Source of the DNA: Candidatus Cloacimonadota bacterium
GTDB lineage: Bacteria; Cloacimonadota; Cloacimonadia; Cloacimonadales; TCS61
Assembly (NCBI GenBank): GCA_027858325.1
Contig: JAQICU010000240.1
Coordinates: 1-13,609, forward strand
DNA: 13,609 nt
Direction of reading: 5' to 3'
Under the pieces are notes generated by a model. That model was not told the DNA's origin and did no database searches. It was given only the letters and a program-made list of their open reading frames with translations. The stretch's first letter is position 1. Each line of letters opens with the position of its first letter. The position numbers and the translations under genes are program-made. This document shows positions 6,734 through 13,609 of this stretch, one piece after another.

Positions 6734-6864
6734 AAAATTCCAACCATTGCGAAGGTCAATCAGAAAGAATTCCTCTGGAGAAACCATAAGTCAAGCAAGA
6801 GAATTCCAGCGATTGTTTTCCAAAAAAAACAACGCATCATTCGCAAGGTCTCTCCCTCTTACTT

Positions 6865-9800
6865 TCACACTCTTTCTTTATGCAGATTATCTTTGAAGCT
6901 GATTTGCCATTTCAACCCATTATCTGTTTTATAATTTACTTCGCCTTTCAATTGGTGCCTGGTAAGGCTATACACAGTTTGAAGTCCGATTGTATTCACA
7001 ATTTCCAGATCGATATCTTTTGGAATTCCAACGCCATTATCACTTATATGAATGTTTATTGTCTCATCTTCTTCTTTGAATAATCGAATAAATATTTCAC
7101 CTTTTGCATTATCAGTGAAGGCATGCTTGAATACATTAGAGATCAGCTCATTTAAAACCAAGCTCATTGGTATTGCTGAATCAATTAATACGAACACGTC
7201 TTCCAATTCCAGTTTCACTGATATTGTATCTGGTCTGATATGATAACTTTTCATCAGGTGATTTACCAGGTCTTTAATAAACTCTTTCAAATTAATCTGA
7301 GATAAGTCTTCTGCCTGATACAGTTTTTGATGAACAAGACTCATTGCTTTGATCCGGTTGATAATTGCATCGAATGAATCATGTAGAAAATCGATATTGG
7401 AGATACCGGACAGGGATCTATTCTCAATACTCCTGGATTGCATCTTCAGCATGGACGCGATAAGCTGCATATTGTTTTTGGTGCGGTGATACAATTCCTG
7501 AAGAAGAGCATTTTTTTCATTTAAATTTCTCTTTATTTTTTCTTCAGCCAGCTTATGTTCAATAATTTCTGCTTTCAAATCTTTAGTTGTTGAATCTAGA
7601 TCATTCAAAACAATGGTAGTAGCAATTATTTGTTTTTCACTTTTCTTTAACTGCTTTTCCAATTCTATAGATTTTTCTTTAATCTCTTCCTCTGCTTGTT
7701 TACGCTCGGAGATATCCTTAGAACTGCCCTGAAATCCGATTACCTGTTCACCTTTTTTCAGCAAACTGAAACTGGTTTCAAAATATTTTATCGACCCATC
7801 TTTAATGAATGCTTTCAATGGAAAATCATGTAGAACTTGACCGGTTTTGTAAATGTTCAGGAAAGCCCTGAAAAGACTTTTATGATCTTTTTGAGGAGCG
7901 TAATCCTTAAAGTTCATCTCCAGCAATTCTGCTTTTGAATATCCGGTCAGATTTTCTGCTGCTTTGTTCACATCCATGAAATTACCTTTTAGATCAAGCG
8001 TGAAAAGAAACTCACTGGAATTTTCGAACAGATTATGATATCTGATTTCCGAATCTTTTAGTTCATTCTCCATTTTTTTACGTTCTGTGATGTCTTGATT
8101 TGCACCGAAGGTTTTTAAAGTTCGACCTTGATTATCTTTTACAATGGAGTATCGTACAGAAATGTAACCAAATTCTCCGTCAGCATAAATAATCCGGTGT
8201 TCTAATGTCCGGCTGAAATTCGGATCGGTTGTTTCTATCGCTTTCTTCATTTCATTAGCAACTACTGCAATATCATCGGGATGTAAAAATCGTTCTGCAT
8301 ACTTAGACGGAGACATTTTATATCCCCCGACTTTTTCAGCCGTGGTTCGAAAAATATCATAGAAGTGATCGTCGAAAGTGAACATATCCGCATCAACATC
8401 ATATTCCCAGTATCCCAGCTTGGCGATTTCCATAACGTTTGATAATTGAGCTTCACTGGTAACAAGTGCTTCTTCGGCCTGTCTTTTTTGAACTGCTATG
8501 GATGCCTGCTTTATAAATGTTTCTATTACTTGCTTATTTTTAAATTCATTTGCACTATCTTTTAAAAGTATGATAATACTGCCAAAAAAATGTTCCTGTT
8601 TTGCTAAATCAATTACATATATTTCTTTAATCTTTAAAAGTTTTTCTATGGAATCACAGATAGTTTTCGGAACAGTCTTCAATAACAATCCATAAAGACC
8701 TTCTTCATAAACATGAAATTTACCGTCTGTATAGTGTATGTTTGGATCTTCTACATCGATTGTCATGCCGACTGGGTGTTTGCCGAGAAGTTTGGAAATT
8801 TTATCGGTGAATTTTCCCATACCCAGAACTGTTTGAATCGTCGAGCTATGTGCTTCCTCATTGACGGAATTAACAATAACATACGAATCTTTCCCAATGA
8901 AATCTCGGAGTTGTTCTCCAATATATGTATAAATGTTTTCATCTTGTTGAAATTCAACAAACTTCATTGCAGTTTCGGAAATCAACTCAATATTTCTACG
9001 ATGATCCTTTTCTTGTTCCTCCGCCTGCTTGCGCTCGGAAATATCCTCAAATATTACGCAGAATCTTTCCGATGAATCAAAAGGTCTGTATACATTGCAA
9101 TAGTATGTTTTTAATGTAGGTGCGTGATATAAATCGAATGACTGAGATTTTCCGGTCACCGCTACTTCCCCATAACGTCTTAACCATTCCGGTTCAGTGC
9201 CGGGCCATACTTCATGGACGGTTTTCCCTTTAACTTGGTCTTTTTTTACCCCTGTTATTTTTTCGTAAGCATCATTTATATAAACAAAGCGATAACTGAC
9301 AAATTCTCCTTTTTCATCAAATACAGATTCAAAAAGGACAAAGGCGTTCAGCATGCTTTCAAGCATCCAGCTTTTTTCAGATTCGCTAACTCTTAAAGCT
9401 TCTTCCGCTTGCTTGCGCTTGGTGATGTCTCTGATAGTGCCTAGTCCAACATAATTCTCTTTATGCTTAATTAATTTTCCATTTATTTCTACATCTACAA
9501 GATGCCCATCTTTATGATAAATTTGAGTAATGAAATTTCTTATTTCTTTTTTCATGAAAATATTTTTCAACTGGATAAGATATTTCGGAATATCTCTCTT
9601 CAGAACAAATTTCGAGAATGATTTGCCGGTGACCTCTTCAACTTTGTAACCTAAAACTCTTTCAACACTTTCATTGAAAAATAGTTGTTTACCGGTTTTA
9701 TCAATCATAAAGATAATGTCTAAGGTGGAATCAGTAATTATCTTATATTTTTCTTCACTTTCGCGCAGTGCCTCTTCTGCCAGCTTACGATCGGTGAGAT

Positions 9801-10554
9801 CGTAAAAGACTGCTCTTGTTCCTATAATCTTACCTAAACTATTGTAAATCGCAATCGCTTTCAATTCTCCGGGGATTTCATTTCTACTTTTTGTCTTAAA
9901 AGTAGTCTCAATATTGATTTTTCCTTCTTCGATGAATTTTCCCCAATTCGGTTTGAAATCGTTTTTCAGAGCTTCTTCCGTTAAAAGATTGGAAATATGC
10001 ATCTTCCTTAGCTCTTCTATTGAATAGCCTAAAATATCGACCATAGCTCTATTTACATCGGTTAATTGCCCGTCTTTGTTTGTGATACACATCAAGTCGG
10101 ATGCAGTATTTATAAATGTGCGGTATTTCTCCTCGCTTTCTTTCAGAGTTTCTTCAGTATTTATCCTGGACTCGATCAGAGTTTTCTTTTCCAAAGACTG
10201 GGTTACAGCCGGACCCAGACGGACGAGATTTTCTTTGATCACATAATTCCAGGCACCGGCCTTAATGCAATTTACTGCTGTTTCTTCATTCAAGGAACCG
10301 GTAACGATAATAAATGGAGTCAGCGGTGTAATCTCTTTGGCTATCAGCAAAGCTTCCATGCCGGTAAACTGTGGTAATTTGTAATCGGAGAGGATGATGT
10401 CGGGTTTAAATTCGACTAATCCTTTTCTGAAATCTACTTCTGTTTCCACATGCAGATGAGTGAACTTGATTTCTGCCCTTCTTAATTCAAATACAACTAA
10501 TTCAAGATCCTCTATCACATCTTCCAAAATTAATACTTTAATTTTCTCTTCCAT
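6865..10554 (-). CDS. REC-PAS3-GAF-PAS2-HisKA_2-HATPase hybrid sensor kinase, 1229 aa
   Basis: This is a cytosolic multi-sensor histidine kinase with an N-terminal receiver. In order: REC (5-120; acidic pocket Glu11/Asp12, phosphoacceptor Asp57, Thr85, Lys107), PAS (about 138-260), PAS (262-385), PAS (388-512), GAF-like (520-690), PAS of the PAS_3 type (696-830, with LGYWEYDVD and HPDD), PAS (832-956), a coiled coil (955-1010), HisKA_2 (phospho-His1023 in LYHRTKNNMQ) and HATPase_c (N-box Asn1135/Asn1140, DNGVGIP 1172-1178, Gly1190). There is no signal peptide or transmembrane segment. PAS/GAF domains usually sense redox, ligands or light; the ligand cannot be read here. AAGGCGG lies seven bases before ATG 10554. 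The REC domain is a duplicate of that in the 302-aa gene just upstream (96 of the first 120 residues identical). REC could be phosphorylated by the kinase at 12537 and control this protein's own kinase output. All catalytic residues are present. Confidence 0.95.
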   Translation of the reverse strand: MEEKIKVLILEDVIEDLELVVFELRRAEIKFTHLHVETEVDFRKGLVEFKPDIILSDYKLPQFTGMEALLIAKEITPLTPFIIVTGSLNEETAVNCIKAGAWNYVIKENLVRLGPAVTQSLEKKTLIESRINTEETLKESEEKYRTFINTASDLMCITNKDGQLTDVNRAMVDILGYSIEELRKMHISNLLTEEALKNDFKPNWGKFIEEGKINIETTFKTKSRNEIPGELKAIAIYNSLGKIIGTRAVFYDLTDRKLAEEALRESEEKYKIITDSTLDIIFMIDKTGKQLFFNESVERVLGYKVEEVTGKSFSKFVLKRDIPKYLIQLKNIFMKKEIRNFITQIYHKDGHLVDVEINGKLIKHKENYVGLGTIRDITKRKQAEEALRVSESEKSWMLESMLNAFVLFESVFDEKGEFVSYRFVYINDAYEKITGVKKDQVKGKTVHEVWPGTEPEWLRRYGEVAVTGKSQSFDLYHAPTLKTYYCNVYRPFDSSERFCVIFEDISERKQAEEQEKDHRRNIELISETAMKFVEFQQDENIYTYIGEQLRDFIGKDSYVIVNSVNEEAHSSTIQTVLGMGKFTDKISKLLGKHPVGMTIDVEDPNIHYTDGKFHVYEEGLYGLLLKTVPKTICDSIEKLLKIKEIYVIDLAKQEHFFGSIIILLKDSANEFKNKQVIETFIKQASIAVQKRQAEEALVTSEAQLSNVMEIAKLGYWEYDVDADMFTFDDHFYDIFRTTAEKVGGYKMSPSKYAERFLHPDDIAVVANEMKKAIETTDPNFSRTLEHRIIYADGEFGYISVRYSIVKDNQGRTLKTFGANQDITERKKMENELKDSEIRYHNLFENSSEFLFTLDLKGNFMDVNKAAENLTGYSKAELLEMNFKDYAPQKDHKSLFRAFLNIYKTGQVLHDFPLKAFIKDGSIKYFETSFSLLKKGEQVIGFQGSSKDISERKQAEEEIKEKSIELEKQLKKSEKQIIATTIVLNDLDSTTKDLKAEIIEHKLAEEKIKRNLNEKNALLQELYHRTKNNMQLIASMLKMQSRSIENRSLSGISNIDFLHDSFDAIINRIKAMSLVHQKLYQAEDLSQINLKEFIKDLVNHLMKSYHIRPDTISVKLELEDVFVLIDSAIPMSLVLNELISNVFKHAFTDNAKGEIFIRLFKEEDETINIHISDNGVGIPKDIDLEIVNTIGLQTVYSLTRHQLKGEVNYKTDNGLKWQISFKDNLHKERV

Positions 10555-10568
10555 TTAGCTACCGCCTT

Positions 10569-10636
10569 AAAAAATCTAAAATTCTTTATAATGCCTTTTG
10601 TGGATTTTCATTGACCACTAACCAATACAATCCCAA
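10569..10636. repeat. 68-bp exact direct repeat, copy 1
   Basis: This stretch is identical to 11709-11776, at a constant offset of 1140 bp. It spans 17 nt of spacer upstream of the REC gene plus the stop codon and about 16 codons of the receiver relic. Identity ends sharply on both sides: the codons beyond it and the flanking REC genes have clearly diverged. That points to a recent conversion tract inside an older tandem duplication. Confidence 0.95.
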
Positions 10637-10711
10637 CTGTTTTATCGTTTCCACGAAATTATTATAATTCACCGGTTTCACCACATAGCTGTAATTTCCA
10701 AGCTTATAGCT
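10586..10711 (-). pseudogene. 3' relic of a duplicated CheY/Rcp1-like receiver gene
   Basis: On the - strand, 41 codons and a stop encode the receiver C-terminus: ...SYVVKPVNY, then LGLYWLVVNENPQKAL at the end. Aligned without gaps to residues 108-148 of the intact receiver at 11726-12172, 33 of 41 residues agree. It keeps the receiver lysine (VVKP) but lacks the acidic pocket and the phosphoacceptor aspartate. An in-frame TGA (10712-10714) closes the frame upstream and there is no start codon, so it cannot give a receiver. It sits ahead of the 1229-aa gene exactly as the intact receiver sits ahead of the 302-aa gene (31-33 nt spacers). It is therefore the footprint of a tandem duplication of the receiver plus REC-PAS unit. 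Confidence 0.87.
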
Positions 10712-10744
10712 TCATATAATATTAATTTCATTGTTCCTTTATAC

Positions 10745-10768
10745 TTGACCTCGATCTTGATCTCGATC
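10745..10768. repeat. short hexamer array
   Basis: Four imperfect hexamers run TTGACC, TCGATC, TTGATC, TCGATC, followed by a degenerate TTCTCC. The effective period is 12. They lie between the end of the 302-aa gene and the receiver relic, where the missing 5' part of the relic would have been. The array may mark or have caused the deletion. Confidence 0.5.
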
Positions 10769-10783
10769 TTCTCCTGCTCTTTA

Positions 10784-11692
10784 TCACACAATTTTATACT
10801 TCGGATCTTTTCCCATTTGTTTTAGTAATTCATTTACCTCTTTTCTTGTTTCATTAATTTTTAATTCTCTATCAACAGTTATATTATTGAACATTTCAAG
10901 TTGCTCAAGTTTCGATTTCAATTTTTCTCCCGCCTGCTTGCGTTCTGTTATGTCGATTGAGTAACCGCCGAGATAATCAGGTTTTCCTGATTCTCTGTGA
11001 ATTGGAAATTTTATCGATGAGAAAAATTGGTCATTAACTTTTTCTTCTGCACTAACTTTTACACCTTCTTGCAGAACTTTTAAATCGTCTTCGGACACAG
11101 TTTTAGCAACTTCCGGAGGTAAAAGATCATACAAATCTTTACCTATCAATTCGCTGACCGGTTTGCCAAATAATTTTTCAAAACCCTTACTCAACTTATA
11201 AAATCTGTGTTTTTCATCTTTAATATACATAAGCTCCGGGCTGGCTAACATAAACTGGTTTAAAATTCCTACGCTTTCACTCAACGCAACTTCAGCTTTC
11301 ATTTTAGCCTTGATCAGAGCTTTCCTTTCCAAAGCCTGATTTACAGCCGGACCCAGACGGACAAGATTTTCTTTGAGCACATAATCTGTTGCACCGGACT
11401 TAATGCAATTTACCGCAGTTTCCTCGTTTATTGACCCTGTAACGATTATAAATGGTATCAACGGAGCAATCTCTTTGGTTGTCAGCAGAGCTTTCATGCC
11501 ATTGAACTGAGGTAGAGAATAATCTGATAAAATGATGTCCGGTTTAAATTCGATTAATCCTTTCTTGAAGTCTTCTTCAGTTTTCACATGCAGATGGGTA
11601 AACTTTATTTCTCCTTGTCGCAATTCAAAAAGAGCTAATTCAAGATCCTCTAGCACATCTTCCAGAATTAATACTTTAATTTTCTCTTTCAT
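10784..11692 (-). CDS. REC-PAS response regulator without kinase domain
   Basis: The 302-residue cytosolic protein has a receiver (5-120; Glu11/Asp12, phosphoacceptor Asp57 in IILSDYSLP, Thr85, Lys107), a coiled linker (120-145) and one PAS domain (about 145-250, ending GGYSIDITERKQAGE). A C-terminal helical tail (255-302) contains LEMFNNITVDRELKINE and EVNELLKQMG and ends PKYKIV. The tail resembles one I recall at the end of many PAS proteins that lack a kinase (FN-x(2)-V-x-R-E-L ... E-x-N-x-L-L ... G ... Y). The protein therefore looks complete rather than a truncated kinase. GGGGG lies seven bases before ATG 11692. It follows the receiver gene by 33 nt and was the source or sister of the REC domain in the 1229-aa protein. 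Output is unknown; it may act by protein contact with a neighbouring kinase. Confidence 0.93.
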   Translation of the reverse strand: MKEKIKVLILEDVLEDLELALFELRQGEIKFTHLHVKTEEDFKKGLIEFKPDIILSDYSLPQFNGMKALLTTKEIAPLIPFIIVTGSINEETAVNCIKSGATDYVLKENLVRLGPAVNQALERKALIKAKMKAEVALSESVGILNQFMLASPELMYIKDEKHRFYKLSKGFEKLFGKPVSELIGKDLYDLLPPEVAKTVSEDDLKVLQEGVKVSAEEKVNDQFFSSIKFPIHRESGKPDYLGGYSIDITERKQAGEKLKSKLEQLEMFNNITVDRELKINETRKEVNELLKQMGKDPKYKIV

Positions 11693-11708
11693 TTAATAAC
11701 CCCCTTTA

Positions 11709-11776
11709 AAAAAATCTAAAATTCTTTATAATGCCTTTTGTGGATTTTCATTGACCACTAACCAATACAATCCCAA
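11709..11776. repeat. 68-bp exact direct repeat, copy 2
   Basis: Identical to 10569-10636. In this copy it covers 17 nt after the intact receiver gene, its stop codon and its last codons. Confidence 0.95.
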
Positions 11777-12172
11777 AAGCTTTATCGTCTTCACAAAATC
11801 ACTGTAATTCACCGGTTTCACGACATAGCTGTTAGCACCCAGATCGTAGGCAGCAGCTATATCCGGGTCTTCTTTGGATGATGTAACTATGATGACCGGA
11901 ATTTTCCTGGCTTTCTCATTCGACTTCACTTGTTTTAATACTTCCAGCCCGCTCACTTTGGGTAATTTTAGATCCAGGAAGATCACCATATTAAAACTGG
12001 TTGAATCCTTGTCTTTATATTCACCCCGGCAAAAAATGAAGTTCAAAGCCTGCTCTCCATCTTCCAGCACGATCAGATTATTTGAAAGCTGATTCTGTTT
12101 TAAAGAGCGGATCATTAATTCGGCATCACTAGGATTATCTTCCACGATGACTATTTCATATTCCTGATTCAT
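11726..12172 (-). CDS. stand-alone CheY/Rcp1-like receiver protein
   Basis: The 148-residue single-domain response regulator has the acidic pair Glu11-Asp12 followed by NPSDAEL, phosphoacceptor Asp67 (VIFLDLKLPKVSG), the switch Thr97 (IIVTSS) and Lys119-Pro120. The long loop between helix 2 and strand 3 (FIFCRGEYKDKDSTS) and the VEDNPSDAEL start are typical of the Rcp1 type, which partners PAS or phytochrome kinases having the SHDLRAPL motif. Such a kinase lies next upstream at 12537. Start: ATG 12172 with GGAGG eight bases upstream; the in-frame TTG at 12185-12187 overlaps that ribosome site and is rejected. There is no output domain, so it probably passes phosphate on or binds a partner. 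Its 3' end is duplicated as a relic at 10586. Confidence 0.95.
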   Translation of the reverse strand: MNQEYEIVIVEDNPSDAELMIRSLKQNQLSNNLIVLEDGEQALNFIFCRGEYKDKDSTSFNMVIFLDLKLPKVSGLEVLKQVKSNEKARKIPVIIVTSSKEDPDIAAAYDLGANSYVVKPVNYSDFVKTIKLLGLYWLVVNENPQKAL

Positions 12173-12199
12173 TTTGCGTTCCTCCAATTATGAGTCGGC

Positions 12200-12214
12200 T
12201 TGAACTTTGTTCAA
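12200..12214. promoter_or_regulatory. small hairpin in the receiver leader region
   Basis: TTGAAC (12200-12205) and GTTCAA (12209-12214) are perfect complements around a TTT loop, about 28 bases before the receiver start codon. It could be an operator or leader hairpin. It is too short for more than a note. Confidence 0.25.
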
Positions 12215-12255
12215 ACGATCTCAATATTTTATAAATTCCACATAAACTCGACTTT

Positions 12256-12486
12256 GTCTTTGCGAAGAGTCTTTCTGAGAAATTCTACCGAAACTTCTCA
12301 CGAAGAATCTCGAACTAATAATGAACTGTTGCTCGTTCTAATCATCAATACTGGAACATCATATCTCACTCTGTGAAAATCAAATAGACTCTTCGTCGAA
12401 TGCCTTTGTAGATTTCCTCAGAGAGACAATGTAATGTGAGTCTTTCTGAGAAATTCTATCGAAGCAAGATGAAAACTCGCAAAGAC
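12256..12486. repeat. composite inverted/direct repeat element in the kinase-receiver gap
   Basis: The gene-free stretch 12173-12536 is filled mostly by related repeats. The outer ends are a 10-bp perfect inverted pair, GTCTTTGCGA (12256-12265) and TCGCAAAGAC (12477-12486). A second pair is CGAAGAGTCT (12263-12272) and AGACTCTTCG (12386-12395). A 26-bp direct repeat (12267-12292 and 12438-12463, one mismatch) starts GAGTCTTTCTGAGAAATTCT. A third, inverted and more diverged copy lies at about 12410-12427. Copies face both ways and no open frame runs through them. This looks like a REP/MITE-type dispersed element, perhaps assembled from several insertions. No terminator or clear promoter is seen. 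Confidence 0.75.
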
Positions 12487-12536
12487 ACCTGATTGTGACT
12501 TTCTAATAAAACACTTCTATTATGCAGAATCCTTTG

Positions 12537-13609
12537 TTATTTTTTAGGTAAGGAAAAATAAAAAGCAGCACCCTTACCGATTTCGCCTTCTGCCCATATT
12601 TTGCCACCATGTCGTTGGATGATGCGCTTAACCAGAGCCAGACCAACACCAGTGCCGGGATATTCTTTCTCGCTGTGCAGACGTTGGAATACTCTGAAAA
12701 GTTTATCTATATATTTCATGTTAAATCCAGCGCCGTTATCTTTTATGCAATAATTTAATTTATCTTCTTCCTCCCGGCAGGTAACCGAAATAACAGCTTG
12801 TTTCTGATTTGCCGAAAATTTGAGCGCATTAGAAATGAGATTTATCCAAACTTGACGGAACATGTTCGGATCACCATTTGCTATGAATAGTTCAGTTATA
12901 GAAAAATTGATCCTCTTCCTTTCAGATGGAGTAGTTGCTTCCTCATAAACTTCGTTGACCATTTTTTTCATGTCGATATTGGAAAAATGCATGGTTGCCC
13001 TTCCCAGCCTGGAAAAAGCCAGAAGATCGTCGATAAGTTGACCCATTTTCTGGGAATTCTTTTGGATGACCGAACCCAACCGTTTGGCTTCATCATCCAG
13101 TCTTTCTACATAATCTTGCAACAAGATACGCGTAAATCCGTTTATTGCCCGTAATGGCGCTCGAAGATCGTGGGACACCGAATAGGCAAAGGCTTCCAGT
13201 TCTTGGTTGCTGGTTCGCAGTTCTTCTACTAACTCTTTTAAATGATCTTGGTATTTGCTCAGCTCTGCTTCCGCCAGCTTACGCTCGGTGATGTCCTCAA
13301 TAGCCAGAAGGATCATCTTCTCTTTGCCAAAGGCTCTTTTTATTTGTTGGGCATTTAAGAGCATGATGCGTTTACCGATTGTAGCAAAGTCGTGCTCAAC
13401 TTCATAGTTGTCGAATGTTGTTTTTTCGGGAAGGATTGTCTCCAACAGCTCTCTCAGTTTTGGAATATCCCACTGGTCATTTCCCAGATTATATATAAGC
13501 TTTCCAATTGTTTCATCGGAACTTACCTTAAAGAACTCATAGAATGAACGGCTGGCTTTTATTACTTTTAACTCCTGATCAAGAACAAGTAAAGGCTCTC
13601 GCACAGTGT
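12537..13609 (-). CDS. PAS-HisKA-HATPase sensor histidine kinase, start outside window
   Basis: This partial gene runs off the right edge. The frame is open to the last base, and the first possible start, a GTG at 13602-13604, sits inside what looks like the beginning of a PAS domain (REPLLVLDQELKVIKASRSFYEFF), so more protein lies upstream. From that GTG: PAS (1-108, closing with DITERKLAEAEL), coiled coil (110-138), HisKA with phospho-His145 (AYSVSHDLRAPLRAINGF), and HATPase_c with N-box Asn255/Asn259, DNGAGF (289-294), PGTGVGLALVK (316-326) and a normal C-terminus (FYFSLPKK). The visible part is soluble and catalytically complete. The SHDLRAPL type commonly pairs with Rcp1-like receivers such as the one encoded next. 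It may phosphorylate that receiver and the two REC-PAS proteins, though the 360-nt gap allows separate transcription. Confidence 0.93.
   Translation of the reverse strand, partial: TVREPLLVLDQELKVIKASRSFYEFFKVSSDETIGKLIYNLGNDQWDIPKLRELLETILPEKTTFDNYEVEHDFATIGKRIMLLNAQQIKRAFGKEKMILLAIEDITERKLAEAELSKYQDHLKELVEELRTSNQELEAFAYSVSHDLRAPLRAINGFTRILLQDYVERLDDEAKRLGSVIQKNSQKMGQLIDDLLAFSRLGRATMHFSNIDMKKMVNEVYEEATTPSERKRINFSITELFIANGDPNMFRQVWINLISNALKFSANQKQAVISVTCREEEDKLNYCIKDNGAGFNMKYIDKLFRVFQRLHSEKEYPGTGVGLALVKRIIQRHGGKIWAEGEIGKGAAFYFSLPKK

Noticed and set aside
6809..6835. Hairpin as a rho-independent terminator of the long kinase gene
   Set aside because: The stem is A/T-rich with a bulge, and on the - strand the bases after it are not a T-run.
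6602..6934. Open frames on both strands through the gap upstream of manA
   Set aside because: They consist largely of the low-complexity pyrimidine/purine tract, have no ribosome sites, and one runs into the 3' end of the long kinase gene on the opposite strand.
8713..9075. 120-residue + strand frame inside the long kinase gene
   Set aside because: It lies opposite the GAF and PAS coding region, whose domain sequence is continuous and convincing; it is an antisense shadow.
10784..11692. 302-aa REC-PAS gene as a truncated kinase
   Set aside because: It ends with a distinctive helical tail and a clean stop, and no HisKA or HATPase remnant follows in the downstream sequence.
12173..12187. TTG start for the receiver gene
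   Set aside because: The TTG overlaps the GGAGG ribosome site of ATG 12172.
12256..12486. CRISPR array
   Set aside because: The copies differ in orientation and spacing, only one pair is nearly identical, and there are no regular spacers or cas genes.
1..13609. tRNA, rRNA, insertion sequence with transposase, or phage genes
   Set aside because: No cloverleaf, rRNA-like stretch, transposase or phage protein was recognised on either strand.

Overview
The window looks like an AT-rich bacterial chromosome segment from the FCB side of the tree. The tandem-FtsX (MacB-type) permease of about 800 residues, the TolC-like protein, the PAS-rich two-component proteins and the dispersed hairpin repeats all fit a group such as Candidatus Cloacimonadota. 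Most genes have a clear Shine-Dalgarno sequence at good spacing, which argues against ordinary Bacteroidetes, where such sites are rare. No rRNA or marker gene is present, so the assignment is an inference.

Left part (1-4535, + strand): an efflux/exporter locus. A strong candidate sigma-54 (-24/-12) promoter precedes a complete 803-aa permease. A block of tandem hairpins follows, then an N-terminal relic of a second permease, an 88-aa orphan protein and a complete TolC-family outer membrane protein. Just after TolC comes a short stretch that looks like the middle of a third permease, then a rho-independent terminator. No ATPase or membrane-fusion protein of the system is in view, so the locus appears to have been trimmed by deletions.

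Middle part (4536-6864, - strand): class I mannose-6-phosphate isomerase (manA) followed 20 nt later by an unrecognised six-helix membrane protein. Upstream of manA is a gene-free stretch of about 395 nt with a weak promoter candidate and a low-complexity pyrimidine tract.

Right part (6865-13609, - strand): a two-component cluster. In transcription order it holds a PAS-HisKA-HATPase kinase (start outside the window), a repeat-rich gap of about 360 nt, a stand-alone CheY/Rcp1-like receiver, a REC-PAS protein with no kinase domain (302 aa), a 41-codon relic of a second Rcp1-like receiver, and a 1229-aa protein (REC, three PAS, GAF, two PAS, HisKA_2, HATPase_c). The receiver plus REC-PAS unit was duplicated in tandem: the two REC domains agree at 96 of the first 120 residues, and a 68-bp stretch is identical at a constant offset of 1140 bp. 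No DNA-binding or other classical output domain is visible, so the cluster looks like a phosphotransfer network.

The most interesting signals are the sigma-54 promoter on the exporter gene, the permease relics, the receiver/REC duplication with its conversion-like 68-bp tract, the kinase-less REC-PAS protein with its distinctive C-terminal tail, and two different intergenic hairpin or inverted-repeat elements (2604-2711 and 12256-12486). I found no clearly new defence or mobile system.
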